This document shows, piece after piece, positions 26,356 through 34,562 of a DNA stretch of 43,274 nucleotides. The notes beneath the pieces were generated by a model that was not told where the DNA came from, did no database searches, and saw only the letters and a list, made by a program, of their open reading frames with translations. A program made the translations under genes and the position numbers. Source of the stretch: Fluviicola sp. (lineage in GTDB: Bacteria > Bacteroidota > Bacteroidia > Flavobacteriales_D > Crocinitomicaceae); NCBI GenBank assembly GCA_002734085.1, contig NVXV01000025.1, positions 1-43,274 of the forward strand, written 5' to 3'. Numbering within the stretch: the stretch's first letter is position 1; every line of letters starts with the position of its first letter.

Positions 26356-27399
26356 ATGAACTTCAGTCAAGCCGATAAAACTTTCATGGATAGAGCAATT
26401 CAATTAGCTAGATTAGGCGGTGTTGATGTTGCTCCAAACCCTATGGTAGGTGCTGTAATTGTTGTCGATGAGAAAATTGTTGGTGAAGGATATCATAAAA
26501 GTTTTGGAGAGGCACATGCAGAAGTGAATGCAGTAAATAGTGTTCATAACAAAAGTGTGTTGAATAATGCAACAATTTATGTTTCATTAGAGCCTTGCTC
26601 ACACTTTGGTAAAACTCCACCTTGTGCAGATTTAATTGTAAAACATCGGTTTAAACGAGTTGTAATAGCTTGTCAGGACACCTTCTCTAAAGTTTCAGGA
26701 AAAGGGGTTGAACGAATTAGAAGCGCTGGGATTCAAGTTGAGGTTGGTTTGTTAGAACAAGAAGCGAGAAAATTAAATAAGCGTTTCTTCACTTACCATG
26801 AGAAAAAAAGACCTTATGTTATACTCAAATGGGCACAGACAAAAGATGAATTTATGGACCGTCACCCAGAAGAGCGTTCTAATGGTGTTAATTGGATTAC
26901 ACAACCTGAAACAAAACTTTTTGTTCATAAATGGCGAAGTGAAGAGCAAGCAATTTTGGTGGGTTGGAAAACTGTTGCAAATGACAATCCACAGCTGAAT
27001 GTAAGAGCAATCGCAGGTAGATCTCCGCATCGTTTTGTGATTGATCCAGGATGTAATTCACCAACAGATTCCACAGTGTTTACAGATGGCAGTAAAACAA
27101 CTATTCTTGTTACGCATAATCGATTTGAAGGTTTACCGAATAATGTTGAGATCATTGAACTTGACAATATTAATCCCAGATCAGTACTCGAAGTAATTTA
27201 CAGTAAGCAATTTTTATCCGTCTTTGTAGAAGGGGGAGGGACAACTTTAGAATACTTTATTGAATCAGGTTTGTGGGATGAAGCCCGGGTTTTCGAGGGA
27301 GATATCTACTTTGGAAATGGGTTGGCAGCACCAAAAATCAATTTACAACCTTCCCAAACATTGAAGTTAGGGAAGGATACACTTTATTATTTTAAATAA
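26356..27399 (+). CDS. ribD: Bifunctional riboflavin deaminase-reductase
   Basis: 347 residues. The N-terminal deaminase domain (1-145) has zinc ligands in HAEVNAV (His54 with catalytic Glu56) and PCSHFGKTPPC (Cys81, Cys90). The C-terminal reductase domain (about 150-347) has VILKWAQTKDEFM, VGWKTVANDNPQLNVR and the NADPH-binding FVEGGGTTLEYFI. It converts the pyrimidine intermediate in two steps toward riboflavin. The last codon is followed directly by the ATG of the transporter gene, so the two are probably co-transcribed. Confidence 0.95.
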   Translation: MNFSQADKTFMDRAIQLARLGGVDVAPNPMVGAVIVVDEKIVGEGYHKSFGEAHAEVNAVNSVHNKSVLNNATIYVSLEPCSHFGKTPPCADLIVKHRFKRVVIACQDTFSKVSGKGVERIRSAGIQVEVGLLEQEARKLNKRFFTYHEKKRPYVILKWAQTKDEFMDRHPEERSNGVNWITQPETKLFVHKWRSEEQAILVGWKTVANDNPQLNVRAIAGRSPHRFVIDPGCNSPTDSTVFTDGSKTTILVTHNRFEGLPNNVEIIELDNINPRSVLEVIYSKQFLSVFVEGGGTTLEYFIESGLWDEARVFEGDIYFGNGLAAPKINLQPSQTLKLGKDTLYYFK

Positions 27400-28266
27400 A
27401 TGATCTACTTATTTTTAAGCATATTTTTTTCTACAATTATTCTGGTCATTTTTAGAATGTTCAGAAGATATGGAGTAAATACTTTTCAAGCTATTGTTTA
27501 TAATTACATAGTTGCATTTGCTGTAGGTTTTGGATTATATGGAGATGAGTGGCGATCAGAACACTTGGACCAAGGCTCATGGATTCCATTTGCATTTATT
27601 ATCGGTGGATTGTTTATTGGCTTGTTTTTGTTAATGGGTAAAAGTTCTCAAGAAAATGGAATAGGGATAACTTCTGTTACGGTTAAAATGAGTTTGGCGA
27701 TACCAGTGACAATGGCGATATTTTTGTACAATGAAAATATTTACCTGGCAAAAATCGTAGGAATTATAGGAGCTTTAATTGGTGTTTTTCTCATTACCTT
27801 CCAGAGAAGATCACAGCGTAAGAAAGGAGCGCCCAACAATGTGTTATTCCTGATTATATTATTCTTTGGAAGTGGAGCATTGGACACCCTTTTAAATTAT
27901 GTGGAGCGCGTTGCTTCTGGAAATCTTTCACTAGCCTTGTTTTCAGCAATTGGGTTTGGTATTGCTGGTATACTCGGATTTATTGTTCTTATTGGAGCTT
28001 TATTAATGAAAAAACAACATTTTCATTGGAAACATGTTGTTGGCGGAATAATTTTGGGTGTACCTAACTTTTTCTCTATTTATTTTTTAATGATGGCTGT
28101 TCGATATCCCGAACTTGATGATTCAATTACTTATGCTTTAAACAATGTTGGCATTGTAATGGCTTCCTTCCTTATTGGCATTATTGCATTTAAAGAATCT
28201 ATAACACCACTTAAAATTGTTGGTGGAGTCGTAGCGATTATTGCCATATTTCTTTTGACTTTATAG
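27400..28266 (+). CDS. EamA/DMT-superfamily transporter
   Basis: 288 residues, about 10 predicted membrane helices in two halves, as in EamA-type drug/metabolite transporters. The halves are about 1-130 (IYLFLSIFFSTIILVIF, WIPFAFIIGGLFIGLFLLMG, GITSVTVKMSLAIPVTMAIF) and 145-288 (IILFFGSGALDTLLNYVE, FSIYFLMMAVRYPE, LNNVGIVMASFLIGIIAFKE). The KES motif with the final Gly-rich helix is typical. The start abuts the ribD stop with no spacer. Substrate is unknown; the adjacency to ribD could hint at riboflavin or a related metabolite, but that is speculation. Confidence 0.85.
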   Translation: MIYLFLSIFFSTIILVIFRMFRRYGVNTFQAIVYNYIVAFAVGFGLYGDEWRSEHLDQGSWIPFAFIIGGLFIGLFLLMGKSSQENGIGITSVTVKMSLAIPVTMAIFLYNENIYLAKIVGIIGALIGVFLITFQRRSQRKKGAPNNVLFLIILFFGSGALDTLLNYVERVASGNLSLALFSAIGFGIAGILGFIVLIGALLMKKQHFHWKHVVGGIILGVPNFFSIYFLMMAVRYPELDDSITYALNNVGIVMASFLIGIIAFKESITPLKIVGGVVAIIAIFLLTL

Positions 28267-28333
28267 AATAAAAAAGTATTTGTAATTAATGAATAGTTTA
28301 TTAAATGACCTTCAAGGAATCATTCGAGATTCT

Positions 28334-28363
28334 TTTGATTTCGCTATAAAAGTGCTATATTTG
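28334..28363 (+). promoter_or_regulatory. Promoter of rocD
   Basis: TTTG at 28334-28337, an 18-base spacer, then TATATTTG at 28356-28363, close to the Bacteroidota TTTG-N19-TAnnTTTG consensus. It leaves a 5' leader of roughly 50 bases before the ATG at 28422. The leader can form an imperfect stem (28376-28382 with 91-98 of the same hundred), not matched to any known riboswitch. Confidence 0.65.
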
Positions 28364-28421
28364 TGGGAAAGCAACCCTTACCAATATTGAGGTTTAGGAA
28401 AAATTCAAAAAAAGATTATTT

Positions 28422-29666
28422 ATGAGTTCAACACTAGAGAAAATGACATCAGAAGATTTAATAAAAATGGAGGAGAAGTACGGTGCTCACAACTATCATC
28501 CGTTGCCAGTTGTTTTGGCCAAAGGAGATGGAGTACATGTATGGGACGTAGAAGGGAAGCAATATTATGATTTTCTTTCTGCATACTCAGCTGTTAACCA
28601 AGGACATTGTCATCCACATATTGTTGGTGCTTTGAAAAAACAAGCGGAAACTTTAACATTGACTTCTCGTGCATTTTATAACGATACATTAGGTCCCTTT
28701 GAAAAATTTGTAACAGAATTATTCGGGTTTGATAAAGTATTGGCAATGAATTCAGGAGCTGAGGCTGTTGAGACTGCGATTAAGATTTGTAGAAAATATG
28801 CGTACGAGAAGAAGAATATTCCAGAGAATCAAGCAAAAATTATAGTTTGTGATGGAAACTTCCATGGTAGAACAACTACAATTATTTCTTTTTCAAACGA
28901 TGAAACAGCAAGAAAGAATTTTGGACCTTACACTCCTGGTTTTGTTAGTATCCCTTATAATGATACAGAGGCTTTAGAAAAAGCACTGAAGGAAGAGAAT
29001 GTAGCAGGGTTTTTAGTTGAACCAATTCAAGGTGAAGCTGGGGTTTTTGTTCCAGATGAAGGTTATTTGACAAAAGCAAGAGAGTTGTGTAAAGAGAATG
29101 GTGTTCTATTTATGGCGGATGAGGTTCAAACAGGAATTGCCAGAACTGGGGAATTATTAGCTGTAGATCATGAAAATGTAAAACCTGATATTATAATTTT
29201 AGGAAAAGCAATTTCTGGGGGAGTTTATCCGGTATCTGCTGTCTTAGCTGATGATGAGGTAATGAATGTTATCAAGCCTGGTCAACATGGTTCTACATTT
29301 GGAGGTAATCCACTAGCAGCAAAAGTAGCTATCGCAGCACTTGAGGTCATTAAAGATGAAAAACTAGCTGAAAATGCGCAGTATTTAGGAGAGATTTTCC
29401 GTCGAGAGATGAATAGAATCATTGACAAAACGGGTTTGGTAACTAAAGTACGCGGTAAAGGAATGTTAAATGCTGTTTTAATTAATGATTCTCCTGATAG
29501 CTCAACAGCTTGGGATATTTGTATGGCGTTAAAAGAAAATGGCTTGATTGCTAAGCCTACACATGGAAATATTATTCGTTTTGCTCCACCATTAGTAATG
29601 ACTGAAGATCAATTGATGGATTGTGTTTCTATTATAGAAAAGACACTTACAGAGTTTAAGAAATAG
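28422..29666 (+). CDS. rocD: Ornithine--oxo-acid transaminase
   Basis: 414 residues, class III PLP aminotransferase moving the delta-amino group of ornithine to 2-oxoglutarate, giving glutamate semialdehyde. Ornithine-type signatures are [40 protein letters not shown] and [13 protein letters not shown], plus [14 protein letters not shown] and PLP Lys262 in [16 protein letters not shown]. The product is oxidised by PruA, encoded close by on the other strand. Own promoter at 28334 and terminator at 29687. Confidence 0.95.
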   Translation: MSSTLEKMTSEDLIKMEEKYGAHNYHPLPVVLAKGDGVHVWDVEGKQYYDFLSAYSAVNQGHCHPHIVGALKKQAETLTLTSRAFYNDTLGPFEKFVTELFGFDKVLAMNSGAEAVETAIKICRKYAYEKKNIPENQAKIIVCDGNFHGRTTTIISFSNDETARKNFGPYTPGFVSIPYNDTEALEKALKEENVAGFLVEPIQGEAGVFVPDEGYLTKARELCKENGVLFMADEVQTGIARTGELLAVDHENVKPDIIILGKAISGGVYPVSAVLADDEVMNVIKPGQHGSTFGGNPLAAKVAIAALEVIKDEKLAENAQYLGEIFRREMNRIIDKTGLVTKVRGKGMLNAVLINDSPDSSTAWDICMALKENGLIAKPTHGNIIRFAPPLVMTEDQLMDCVSIIEKTLTEFKK

Positions 29667-29686
29667 TATTCATCATATATGAATTT

Positions 29687-29724
29687 AAAAGTCCGACTTT
29701 CTTTTGAGAGTCGGACTTTTTTAT
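29687..29724 (+). terminator. Rho-independent terminator after rocD
   Basis: AAAAGTCCGACT (29687-29698) pairs perfectly with AGTCGGACTTTT (29709-29720); the stem can extend inward to a TTTT loop. A T-run follows. Confidence 0.92.
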
Positions 29725-29756
29725 TTTGGATAAAATAATTTTATCACAAAGAATCT

Positions 29757-29798
29757 TCCCCTGTGACTCCCTCCAAAAGGGGGCTTTCAGAAAGACTC
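29757..29798. other. GC-rich non-coding patch with small inverted repeats
   Basis: In an otherwise AT-rich gap between rocD and the DivIC-like gene, this patch contains CCCTCC-AAAA-GGGGG and CTTTC-A-GAAAG. It resembles degraded copies of the C-run/G-run intergenic repeats common in Bacteroidota genomes. No gene is seen here. Confidence 0.3.
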
Positions 29799-29897
29799 AT
29801 TTTTAATCAAAATAATGTATTTGGAATCAAAAATAATATCGACTAGTAATTTGCTAAACCTTTGTCTTATAAATTCAAAAAATAAAAATGGTACTGT

Positions 29898-30182
29898 TTA
29901 CTTTGTCACTATAACAAAAATATCCTCATCATCCTTTTTGAACATCTTTTCTTCACGAGCATAACGTTCTAAAGACTCCATGTTGTCTAGCTGATCGAGT
30001 GTAGCTTTGGTTTTAAGGTATTTTTCTTTTAACTCTTCTTTCTCATCTTGAAGTTTGTTCAATTTGATTTCTTGTCTTGCAATGGTAAAAATATCGACAT
30101 CATCTAAAAAAAGCATATAGATAGAAAATATGACTATGGTTAGTACATATTTATTTCTAAGATGTTTCAAGTACTTAATCAT
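29898..30182 (-). CDS. Septum formation initiator (DivIC/FtsB family)
   Basis: 94 residues. A short cytoplasmic N-terminus, one membrane helix (about 11-27, KYVLTIVIFSIYMLFLD), a coiled coil (about 35-65, IKLNKLQDEKEELKEKYLKTKATLDQL) and the FtsB/DivIC end motif SLERYAREEKMFKKDDEDIFVI. Such proteins join FtsL and FtsQ/DivIB at the division site. It lies downstream of pruA on the same strand but behind a terminator, so it may have its own promoter. Confidence 0.88.
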   Translation of the reverse strand: MIKYLKHLRNKYVLTIVIFSIYMLFLDDVDIFTIARQEIKLNKLQDEKEELKEKYLKTKATLDQLDNMESLERYAREEKMFKKDDEDIFVIVTK

Positions 30183-30259
30183 GTTTCAAAGATAAGTAAG
30201 AATTGAGTGAGTTTTGTTAGTTATGGTATTAGCTTTTTAAATACTTGATGTTAACAACC

Positions 30260-30296
30260 AAAAAAAGGCTATCCAAATAGTTTGAATAGCCTTTTA
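30260..30296 (-). terminator. Rho-independent terminator after pruA
   Basis: On the plus strand, AAAAGGCTAT-C-CAAA (from 30263) pairs with TTTG-A-ATAGCCTTTT (to 30295) with one internal mismatch. Read on the minus strand it ends in seven T (30266-30260), so it serves the minus-strand pruA gene. Confidence 0.88.
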
Positions 30297-30316
30297 ATTA
30301 GATTTAATTTACTTGT

Positions 30317-31945
30317 TTACCCTAAAAATGGATATCTATAATCTTTTGCAGGAACAAAAGTTTCTTTAATTGTTCTCGCTGAAACCCAACGCATCATGTT
30401 AAGTTTAGCACCTGCTTTATCATTTGTTCCAGAACCTCTAGCTCCACCAAATGGTTGCTGTCCTACAACTGCACCTGTTGGCTTATCGTTGATGTAGAAG
30501 TTACCAGCACTATGTTCCAACATTTTTAAAGCTGTACTGATTGCATAGCGATCTTTTGAAATTATAGAACCAGTCAAAGCGTATTCTGATGTGTTATCAA
30601 GAAGTTCTAGCGTTTCTTCATATTTCTCACCGTCGTAAAGATAAATTGTAATTACAGGTCCAAAGATCTCTTCTACCATAGTTCTGAACTTTGGGTTTGA
30701 AGTTAGAACAACTGTAGGCTCTATAAAGTATCCTTTAGATTTGTCGTAATTACCACCGATAACGATTTCAGCATCGTCTTGATTTTTGCAGTAATCAATA
30801 TACTCAGCAATTCTGTCAAATGCTTTTTCATCAATCACGGCGTTGATAAAGTTGTTTGTATCTTCAGGAGAACCCATTTTGAATGAGCCTACTTGCTCAA
30901 CTACACTTTCTTTTACTGCTGGCCATAAGTCCTTAGGAATATAAGAGCGAGATGCAGCAGAACATTTTTGACCCTGGAATTCAAAAGCACCACGAGCAAT
31001 TGCTGTTGCAACAACAATCGGATCTGCAGTCTTGTGAACCATAATAAAGTCTTTACCACCTGTTTCACCAACAATTCTTGGGTAAGTTCTATATGTGTCG
31101 AGATTAGCACCTATTTCTTTCCATAAATGCTTAAATACTCCAGTCGAACCAGTGAAGTGAAGTCCGGCAAAATCTCTGTGTTTAAATACTACATCACCTG
31201 CATCAGGACCTTCAACTGTTACCATATTGATAACTCCATCAGGCAAACCGGCTTCTTTAAATACTTCCATGATTACATTAGCAGAGTAAACTTGCGTTTC
31301 AGCAGGTTTCCAAACAGCTACGTTACCTAACATCGCTGGAGCAGATGGAAGGTTACCTGCAATGGCAGTAAAGTTAAATGGAGTAATTGCAAAAACGAAC
31401 CCCTCTAGCGGTCGCCATTGTAATCTATTCCAAAAACCTCTCGGAGATTCTGGCTGTTCAGTATACAGTTCTGACATGTATTGAACATTGAATCTGAAAA
31501 AGTCAGCTAACTCACAAGCAGCATCAATTTCAGTTTGGTAAACATTTTTAGATTGCCCCAACATTGTAGCGGCATTTATTTTATCTCTATATGGACCAGC
31601 AACTAGGTCTGCAGCTTTAAGAAAGATGCTCGCACGTTCTTCCCATGGCATCGCTGACCATTTTTTTTTAGCAGCAAGAGCAGCTTTAATAGCCTTTTCA
31701 ACGTGAGATTTATCACCGTAATTAAAATGACCTAATACTTTTTTATGATCATGAGGAGGATTCATTTCTCTTTTATCCGAAGTACGAATTTCCTCACCAC
31801 CTATATACATTGGAACATCAATTGGTTCCTGATTATACATTTCTTTATATTTAGCTAAAAGCGACTCTCTTTCTGGAGAACCTGGTTCGTATGAATTTAT
31901 CGGTTCATTTATCGCTTTAGGTACTGTAAAATGTGCGTTTGCCAT
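30317..31945 (-). CDS. pruA: L-glutamate gamma-semialdehyde dehydrogenase (1-pyrroline-5-carboxylate dehydrogenase)
   Basis: 542 residues. NAD-dependent oxidation of glutamate semialdehyde to glutamate in proline, ornithine and arginine breakdown. It has the ALDH fold of the long, eukaryote-like P5C dehydrogenase type: FAITPFNFTAIAGNLPSAP, GLHFTGSTGVFKHLW, catalytic Glu in IVGETGGKDF, catalytic Cys in GQKCSAASR, EEIFGPVITIYLY and GAVVGQQPFGGARGSGTN. It works directly after RocD. A strong phylum-type promoter lies 30-60 bases upstream and a terminator follows. Confidence 0.96.
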   Translation of the reverse strand: MANAHFTVPKAINEPINSYEPGSPERESLLAKYKEMYNQEPIDVPMYIGGEEIRTSDKREMNPPHDHKKVLGHFNYGDKSHVEKAIKAALAAKKKWSAMPWEERASIFLKAADLVAGPYRDKINAATMLGQSKNVYQTEIDAACELADFFRFNVQYMSELYTEQPESPRGFWNRLQWRPLEGFVFAITPFNFTAIAGNLPSAPAMLGNVAVWKPAETQVYSANVIMEVFKEAGLPDGVINMVTVEGPDAGDVVFKHRDFAGLHFTGSTGVFKHLWKEIGANLDTYRTYPRIVGETGGKDFIMVHKTADPIVVATAIARGAFEFQGQKCSAASRSYIPKDLWPAVKESVVEQVGSFKMGSPEDTNNFINAVIDEKAFDRIAEYIDYCKNQDDAEIVIGGNYDKSKGYFIEPTVVLTSNPKFRTMVEEIFGPVITIYLYDGEKYEETLELLDNTSEYALTGSIISKDRYAISTALKMLEHSAGNFYINDKPTGAVVGQQPFGGARGSGTNDKAGAKLNMMRWVSARTIKETFVPAKDYRYPFLG

Positions 31946-31974
31946 ATGTCTTTTGTTGTTTTTAAATTTCTCAA

Positions 31975-32005
31975 CAAAAATAACGATTCAAAAGGGGAAT
32001 TCAAA
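31975..32005 (-). promoter_or_regulatory. Promoter of pruA
   Basis: On the minus strand: TTTG (32005-32002), exactly 19 bases, then TATTTTTG (31982-31975). Perfect match to the Bacteroidota consensus TTTG-N19-TAnnTTTG, giving a leader of roughly 20-25 bases before the ATG at 31945. Confidence 0.75.
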
Positions 32006-32184
32006 GTGGTAGTATTTTGGTGTAATTAATGTTACTGAATGCAATGTAAATCTGATGTAGAGATTTTAAATTGTCAGGCTAAAAAAATATTTGAAATACC
32101 TTTTATGTATTGCTTTAAATCAATCATTTAGAATGAAATACATTTATTTAAGCCTTTAAAACTAATCACTTATCGTAATTTTAA

Positions 32185-32192
32185 TATCTTTG
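32185..32192 (+). promoter_or_regulatory. Possible -7 element for the TPR gene at 32210
   Basis: TATCTTTG fully matches TAnnTTTG, 17 bases before the ATG. No TTTG at a suitable distance upstream. Confidence 0.4.
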
Positions 32193-32209
32193 AAAATAAA
32201 AATCACCAC

Positions 32210-33475
32210 ATGCGTTTTCAATTTTTACTTTTGGTTTTTTGTAACGTTCTCTTCTCTTACAGTCAAGATACAGATGAAGTTATTCAGTCTTACATTAAAG
32301 GCGACGCAGATAAGAAAATAGAAATAATGTTTGCTAGCTATGCTGAAATTGAAAGTTTAAGCAAGGATACTATTTTATATTTTATAAAAGACCTGCAAAA
32401 AGTCGGGATTGATAAAGATAGGGAGGATGCAATTGCTTTATCGAACTATTATTTTAGCCATTTTTTGAATGATAATGCTTTATTGGATGAAGCGGATAAA
32501 AAAATTACTGAATCAATACGGTTTTATAATTTCGAACAGAACGACACTATGCTGGCTGCATCTTATAATGCAAAAGGCAATACAGCTTATTTGAGAGGTA
32601 ATTATGGAGTTGCAGAAGAAAATTATTTAAAGTCCTATAATTATGGTAAGTCATCTGGATTAGAAAAATTTAAATCTCTATCCTCAGCAAATTTGTCGAG
32701 AATTTATATTTATCAAGAAAAATATGAAAAAGCCCAAGAAATTTTAGATGAGTATATTGAATATAATAAATCAGTTTCTAATTTAAGAAATGTTGGGACA
32801 GGTTATGGTATTTACGGTCAGCTTTTTATTAGTCAAAATAAATTGGATGAAGCCACTGAGTATTTAGAGCGTAGTATGGAGTTTAATTTGAGTACTGGAA
32901 ACTCAAAATTGATTGGTAACGGTTATACAAACATTGCTATTGCTAGTTTTATAAAAGAGGATTTGAAAATTGCGGAGGAATATTTTCAACTGGCTCTAAG
33001 CTATAGACTAGAAAGTAAAGATGATTTTTTTATTGCTGAAAGTTATTTTAATTTAGGAGATTTTTATTTTGAAACAAATGAATTAGATAGCGCACTATTC
33101 TTTTACGATAAATCATTTGATATTGCTTATGAGAATGATAACAAAATTGGTATGGTAGATGCCTTAGAGCAAGTTTCTAAGGTGTATGAAAATCAAGGGG
33201 AATTTAAAAAACAGGCTAAATCACTTAAAGAATATATCAAACTTCAGAAAGAATTGAATTCTGAAAAACTAAGCAAAGAACTTGGTTTATTGAGAGTGAG
33301 TTTTGAGGAAGATTTAAAGCAACAAAGTTTTATAGGGCATCAGCGAGAAGAAAAACTTAGAGGCCAAATTGAAGATGTTTCTACAGTTTGGGATTACTGG
33401 GTATGGGTAGTATTGATTGGATTACTGACTCTTTCAGGAATAGTCTACTTTTCTGTGAATAGAAGAAAGAATTAG
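32210..33475 (+). CDS. TPR protein with C-terminal membrane anchor, lacking an output domain
   Basis: 421 residues. Signal peptide (MRFQFLLLVFCNVLFSYSQ), then about six to seven tetratricopeptide repeats (about 75-330, for example NAKGNTAYLRGNYGVAEENYLKSYNYG and AESYFNLGDFYFETNELDSALFFYDKSFDIA), a charged coiled coil (about 335-385), and one membrane helix (about 393-414, WDYWVWVVLIGLLTLSGIVYF) ending in NRRKN. This is the sensor half of the Bacteroidota TPR histidine kinases or TPR-LuxR/HTH regulators, but the chain stops 5-7 residues past the membrane and no HTH or kinase follows. Role unknown. Confidence 0.8.
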   Translation: MRFQFLLLVFCNVLFSYSQDTDEVIQSYIKGDADKKIEIMFASYAEIESLSKDTILYFIKDLQKVGIDKDREDAIALSNYYFSHFLNDNALLDEADKKITESIRFYNFEQNDTMLAASYNAKGNTAYLRGNYGVAEENYLKSYNYGKSSGLEKFKSLSSANLSRIYIYQEKYEKAQEILDEYIEYNKSVSNLRNVGTGYGIYGQLFISQNKLDEATEYLERSMEFNLSTGNSKLIGNGYTNIAIASFIKEDLKIAEEYFQLALSYRLESKDDFFIAESYFNLGDFYFETNELDSALFFYDKSFDIAYENDNKIGMVDALEQVSKVYENQGEFKKQAKSLKEYIKLQKELNSEKLSKELGLLRVSFEEDLKQQSFIGHQREEKLRGQIEDVSTVWDYWVWVVLIGLLTLSGIVYFSVNRRKN

Positions 33476-33535
33476 TTGATTTGAGTTTAATTAAACATAT
33501 TCCTACATACATTTGTTTTTTATAAAAAGGATAGA

Positions 33536-34069
33536 ATGGCAATTAAAGAAGCAACATTTGGAGCAGGCTGTTTTTGGTGTGTAGAAGCAGTATTTGATGA
33601 CCTAAAAGGAGTAGAGGAAGTACATTCTGGTTATTCAGGAGGTCATATTAAAAACCCTGCTTATCGCGAAGTTTGTATGGGAACGACAGGACATGCTGAA
33701 GTGGCACGGATAATTTATAATGATGAAATTATAAGTTTTGATAAGTTGTTGGAAGTATTTTGGTATGTTCACGATCCAACAACATTAAATCGACAAGGTA
33801 ATGACGTGGGAGAGCAATACCGGTCAATTATATTCTATCATGATGAAGAGCAGAAAGAAAAAGCAGAGCTATATAAGCAAAAGCTAGAAAACTCAGGTGC
33901 TTTTAAAGATTCGATTGTAACTGAAATAGAACCATTAAAGAATTTCTATAAAGCAGAAAGTGATCATCATGATTACTATATAAATAACCCAAATCAACCC
34001 TATTGTCAGGCAGTAGTACGACCAAAGGTAGAGAAATTTAAATCTGCTTTTTCTGAGATATTGAAATAA
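33536..34069 (+). CDS. msrA: Peptide-methionine (S)-S-oxide reductase
   Basis: 177 residues. Repairs oxidised methionine. Active-site motif GAGCFWCVEAVF with catalytic Cys12; also GYSGGHIKNPAY, GHAEVARIIYN, FWYVHDPTTLNRQGNDVGEQYRS and a C-terminal NQPYCQAVV whose Cys may be the resolving residue. Single-domain MsrA without a fused MsrB. No export signal, so cytoplasmic. Closed by a bidirectional terminator. Confidence 0.96.
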   Translation: MAIKEATFGAGCFWCVEAVFDDLKGVEEVHSGYSGGHIKNPAYREVCMGTTGHAEVARIIYNDEIISFDKLLEVFWYVHDPTTLNRQGNDVGEQYRSIIFYHDEEQKEKAELYKQKLENSGAFKDSIVTEIEPLKNFYKAESDHHDYYINNPNQPYCQAVVRPKVEKFKSAFSEILK

Positions 34070-34096
34070 AAAAAGGTGGTCGATGACCACCTTTTT
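34070..34096. terminator. Bidirectional terminator between msrA and the Spy-like gene
   Basis: AAAAAGGTGGTC (34070-34081), loop GAT, GACCACCTTTTT (34085-34096): a perfect 12-bp stem with A and T tracts on both flanks, serving the two convergent genes. Confidence 0.92.
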
Positions 34097-34101
34097 GATA
34101 A

Positions 34102-34500
34102 TTATTTTTCTTCGATATTCATTCGTTCTTTTCTGACTTCTTTTTTAGCAGATTTTCTTTTGACTTGACGCTCTTTCTTTAACTCTTCCATTTTCTTTAA
34201 TTGTTCAGGAGTAAGAACGGCTTTCATCTCAGCTTTTTTGGCTTCATTAATCTTTTTTCTTTCTTCACGAAGCTTTTCCATTTCCTTTTTATTAGCTTCT
34301 TGTTGAGGCTCATATTTTGCATGGATAGCTTCAATCTTTTTACGTTGGTCATCACTTAAATCAAGTTCTTCGTCCATTCGATCCAATTTCTTTTCTTTTT
34401 TCACTTCAGGACTTACTTTTGCTTCTTTTCCTTTTTGACCAAATGTTAACGGTGCAATTAGGAAAACGGCTAATGCAGATAATACTACTAATTTTTTCAT
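34102..34500 (-). CDS. Periplasmic Spy/LTXXQ-like helical protein
   Basis: 132 residues from the chosen start. A signal peptide (MKKLVVLSALAVFLIAPLTFGQ) is followed by a highly charged, all-helical, Lys/Glu-rich chain with LDLSDDQRKKIEAIHAKY and VLTPEQLKKMEELKK, where LTPEQ is the LTXXQ motif of the Spy/CpxP family. Spy is a periplasmic chaperone; this similarity is weak and may reflect composition. The frame continues upstream to an ATG at 34548, but the ATG at 34500 begins directly with the signal peptide and is preferred. Divergent from the LRR gene. Confidence 0.78.
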   Translation of the reverse strand: MKKLVVLSALAVFLIAPLTFGQKGKEAKVSPEVKKEKKLDRMDEELDLSDDQRKKIEAIHAKYEPQQEANKKEMEKLREERKKINEAKKAEMKAVLTPEQLKKMEELKKERQVKRKSAKKEVRKERMNIEEK

Positions 34501-34562
34501 AACTTTAAGTTTACTTTTAATATTTACATGATTGTACTTCAATCTCATATAAATTTAATCAA

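Noticed and set aside
33480-33515. TTTG and TACATTTG before msrA as a promoter
   Set aside because: The spacer is 24 bases, longer than the 18-21 typical in the phylum; only the -7 box fits.
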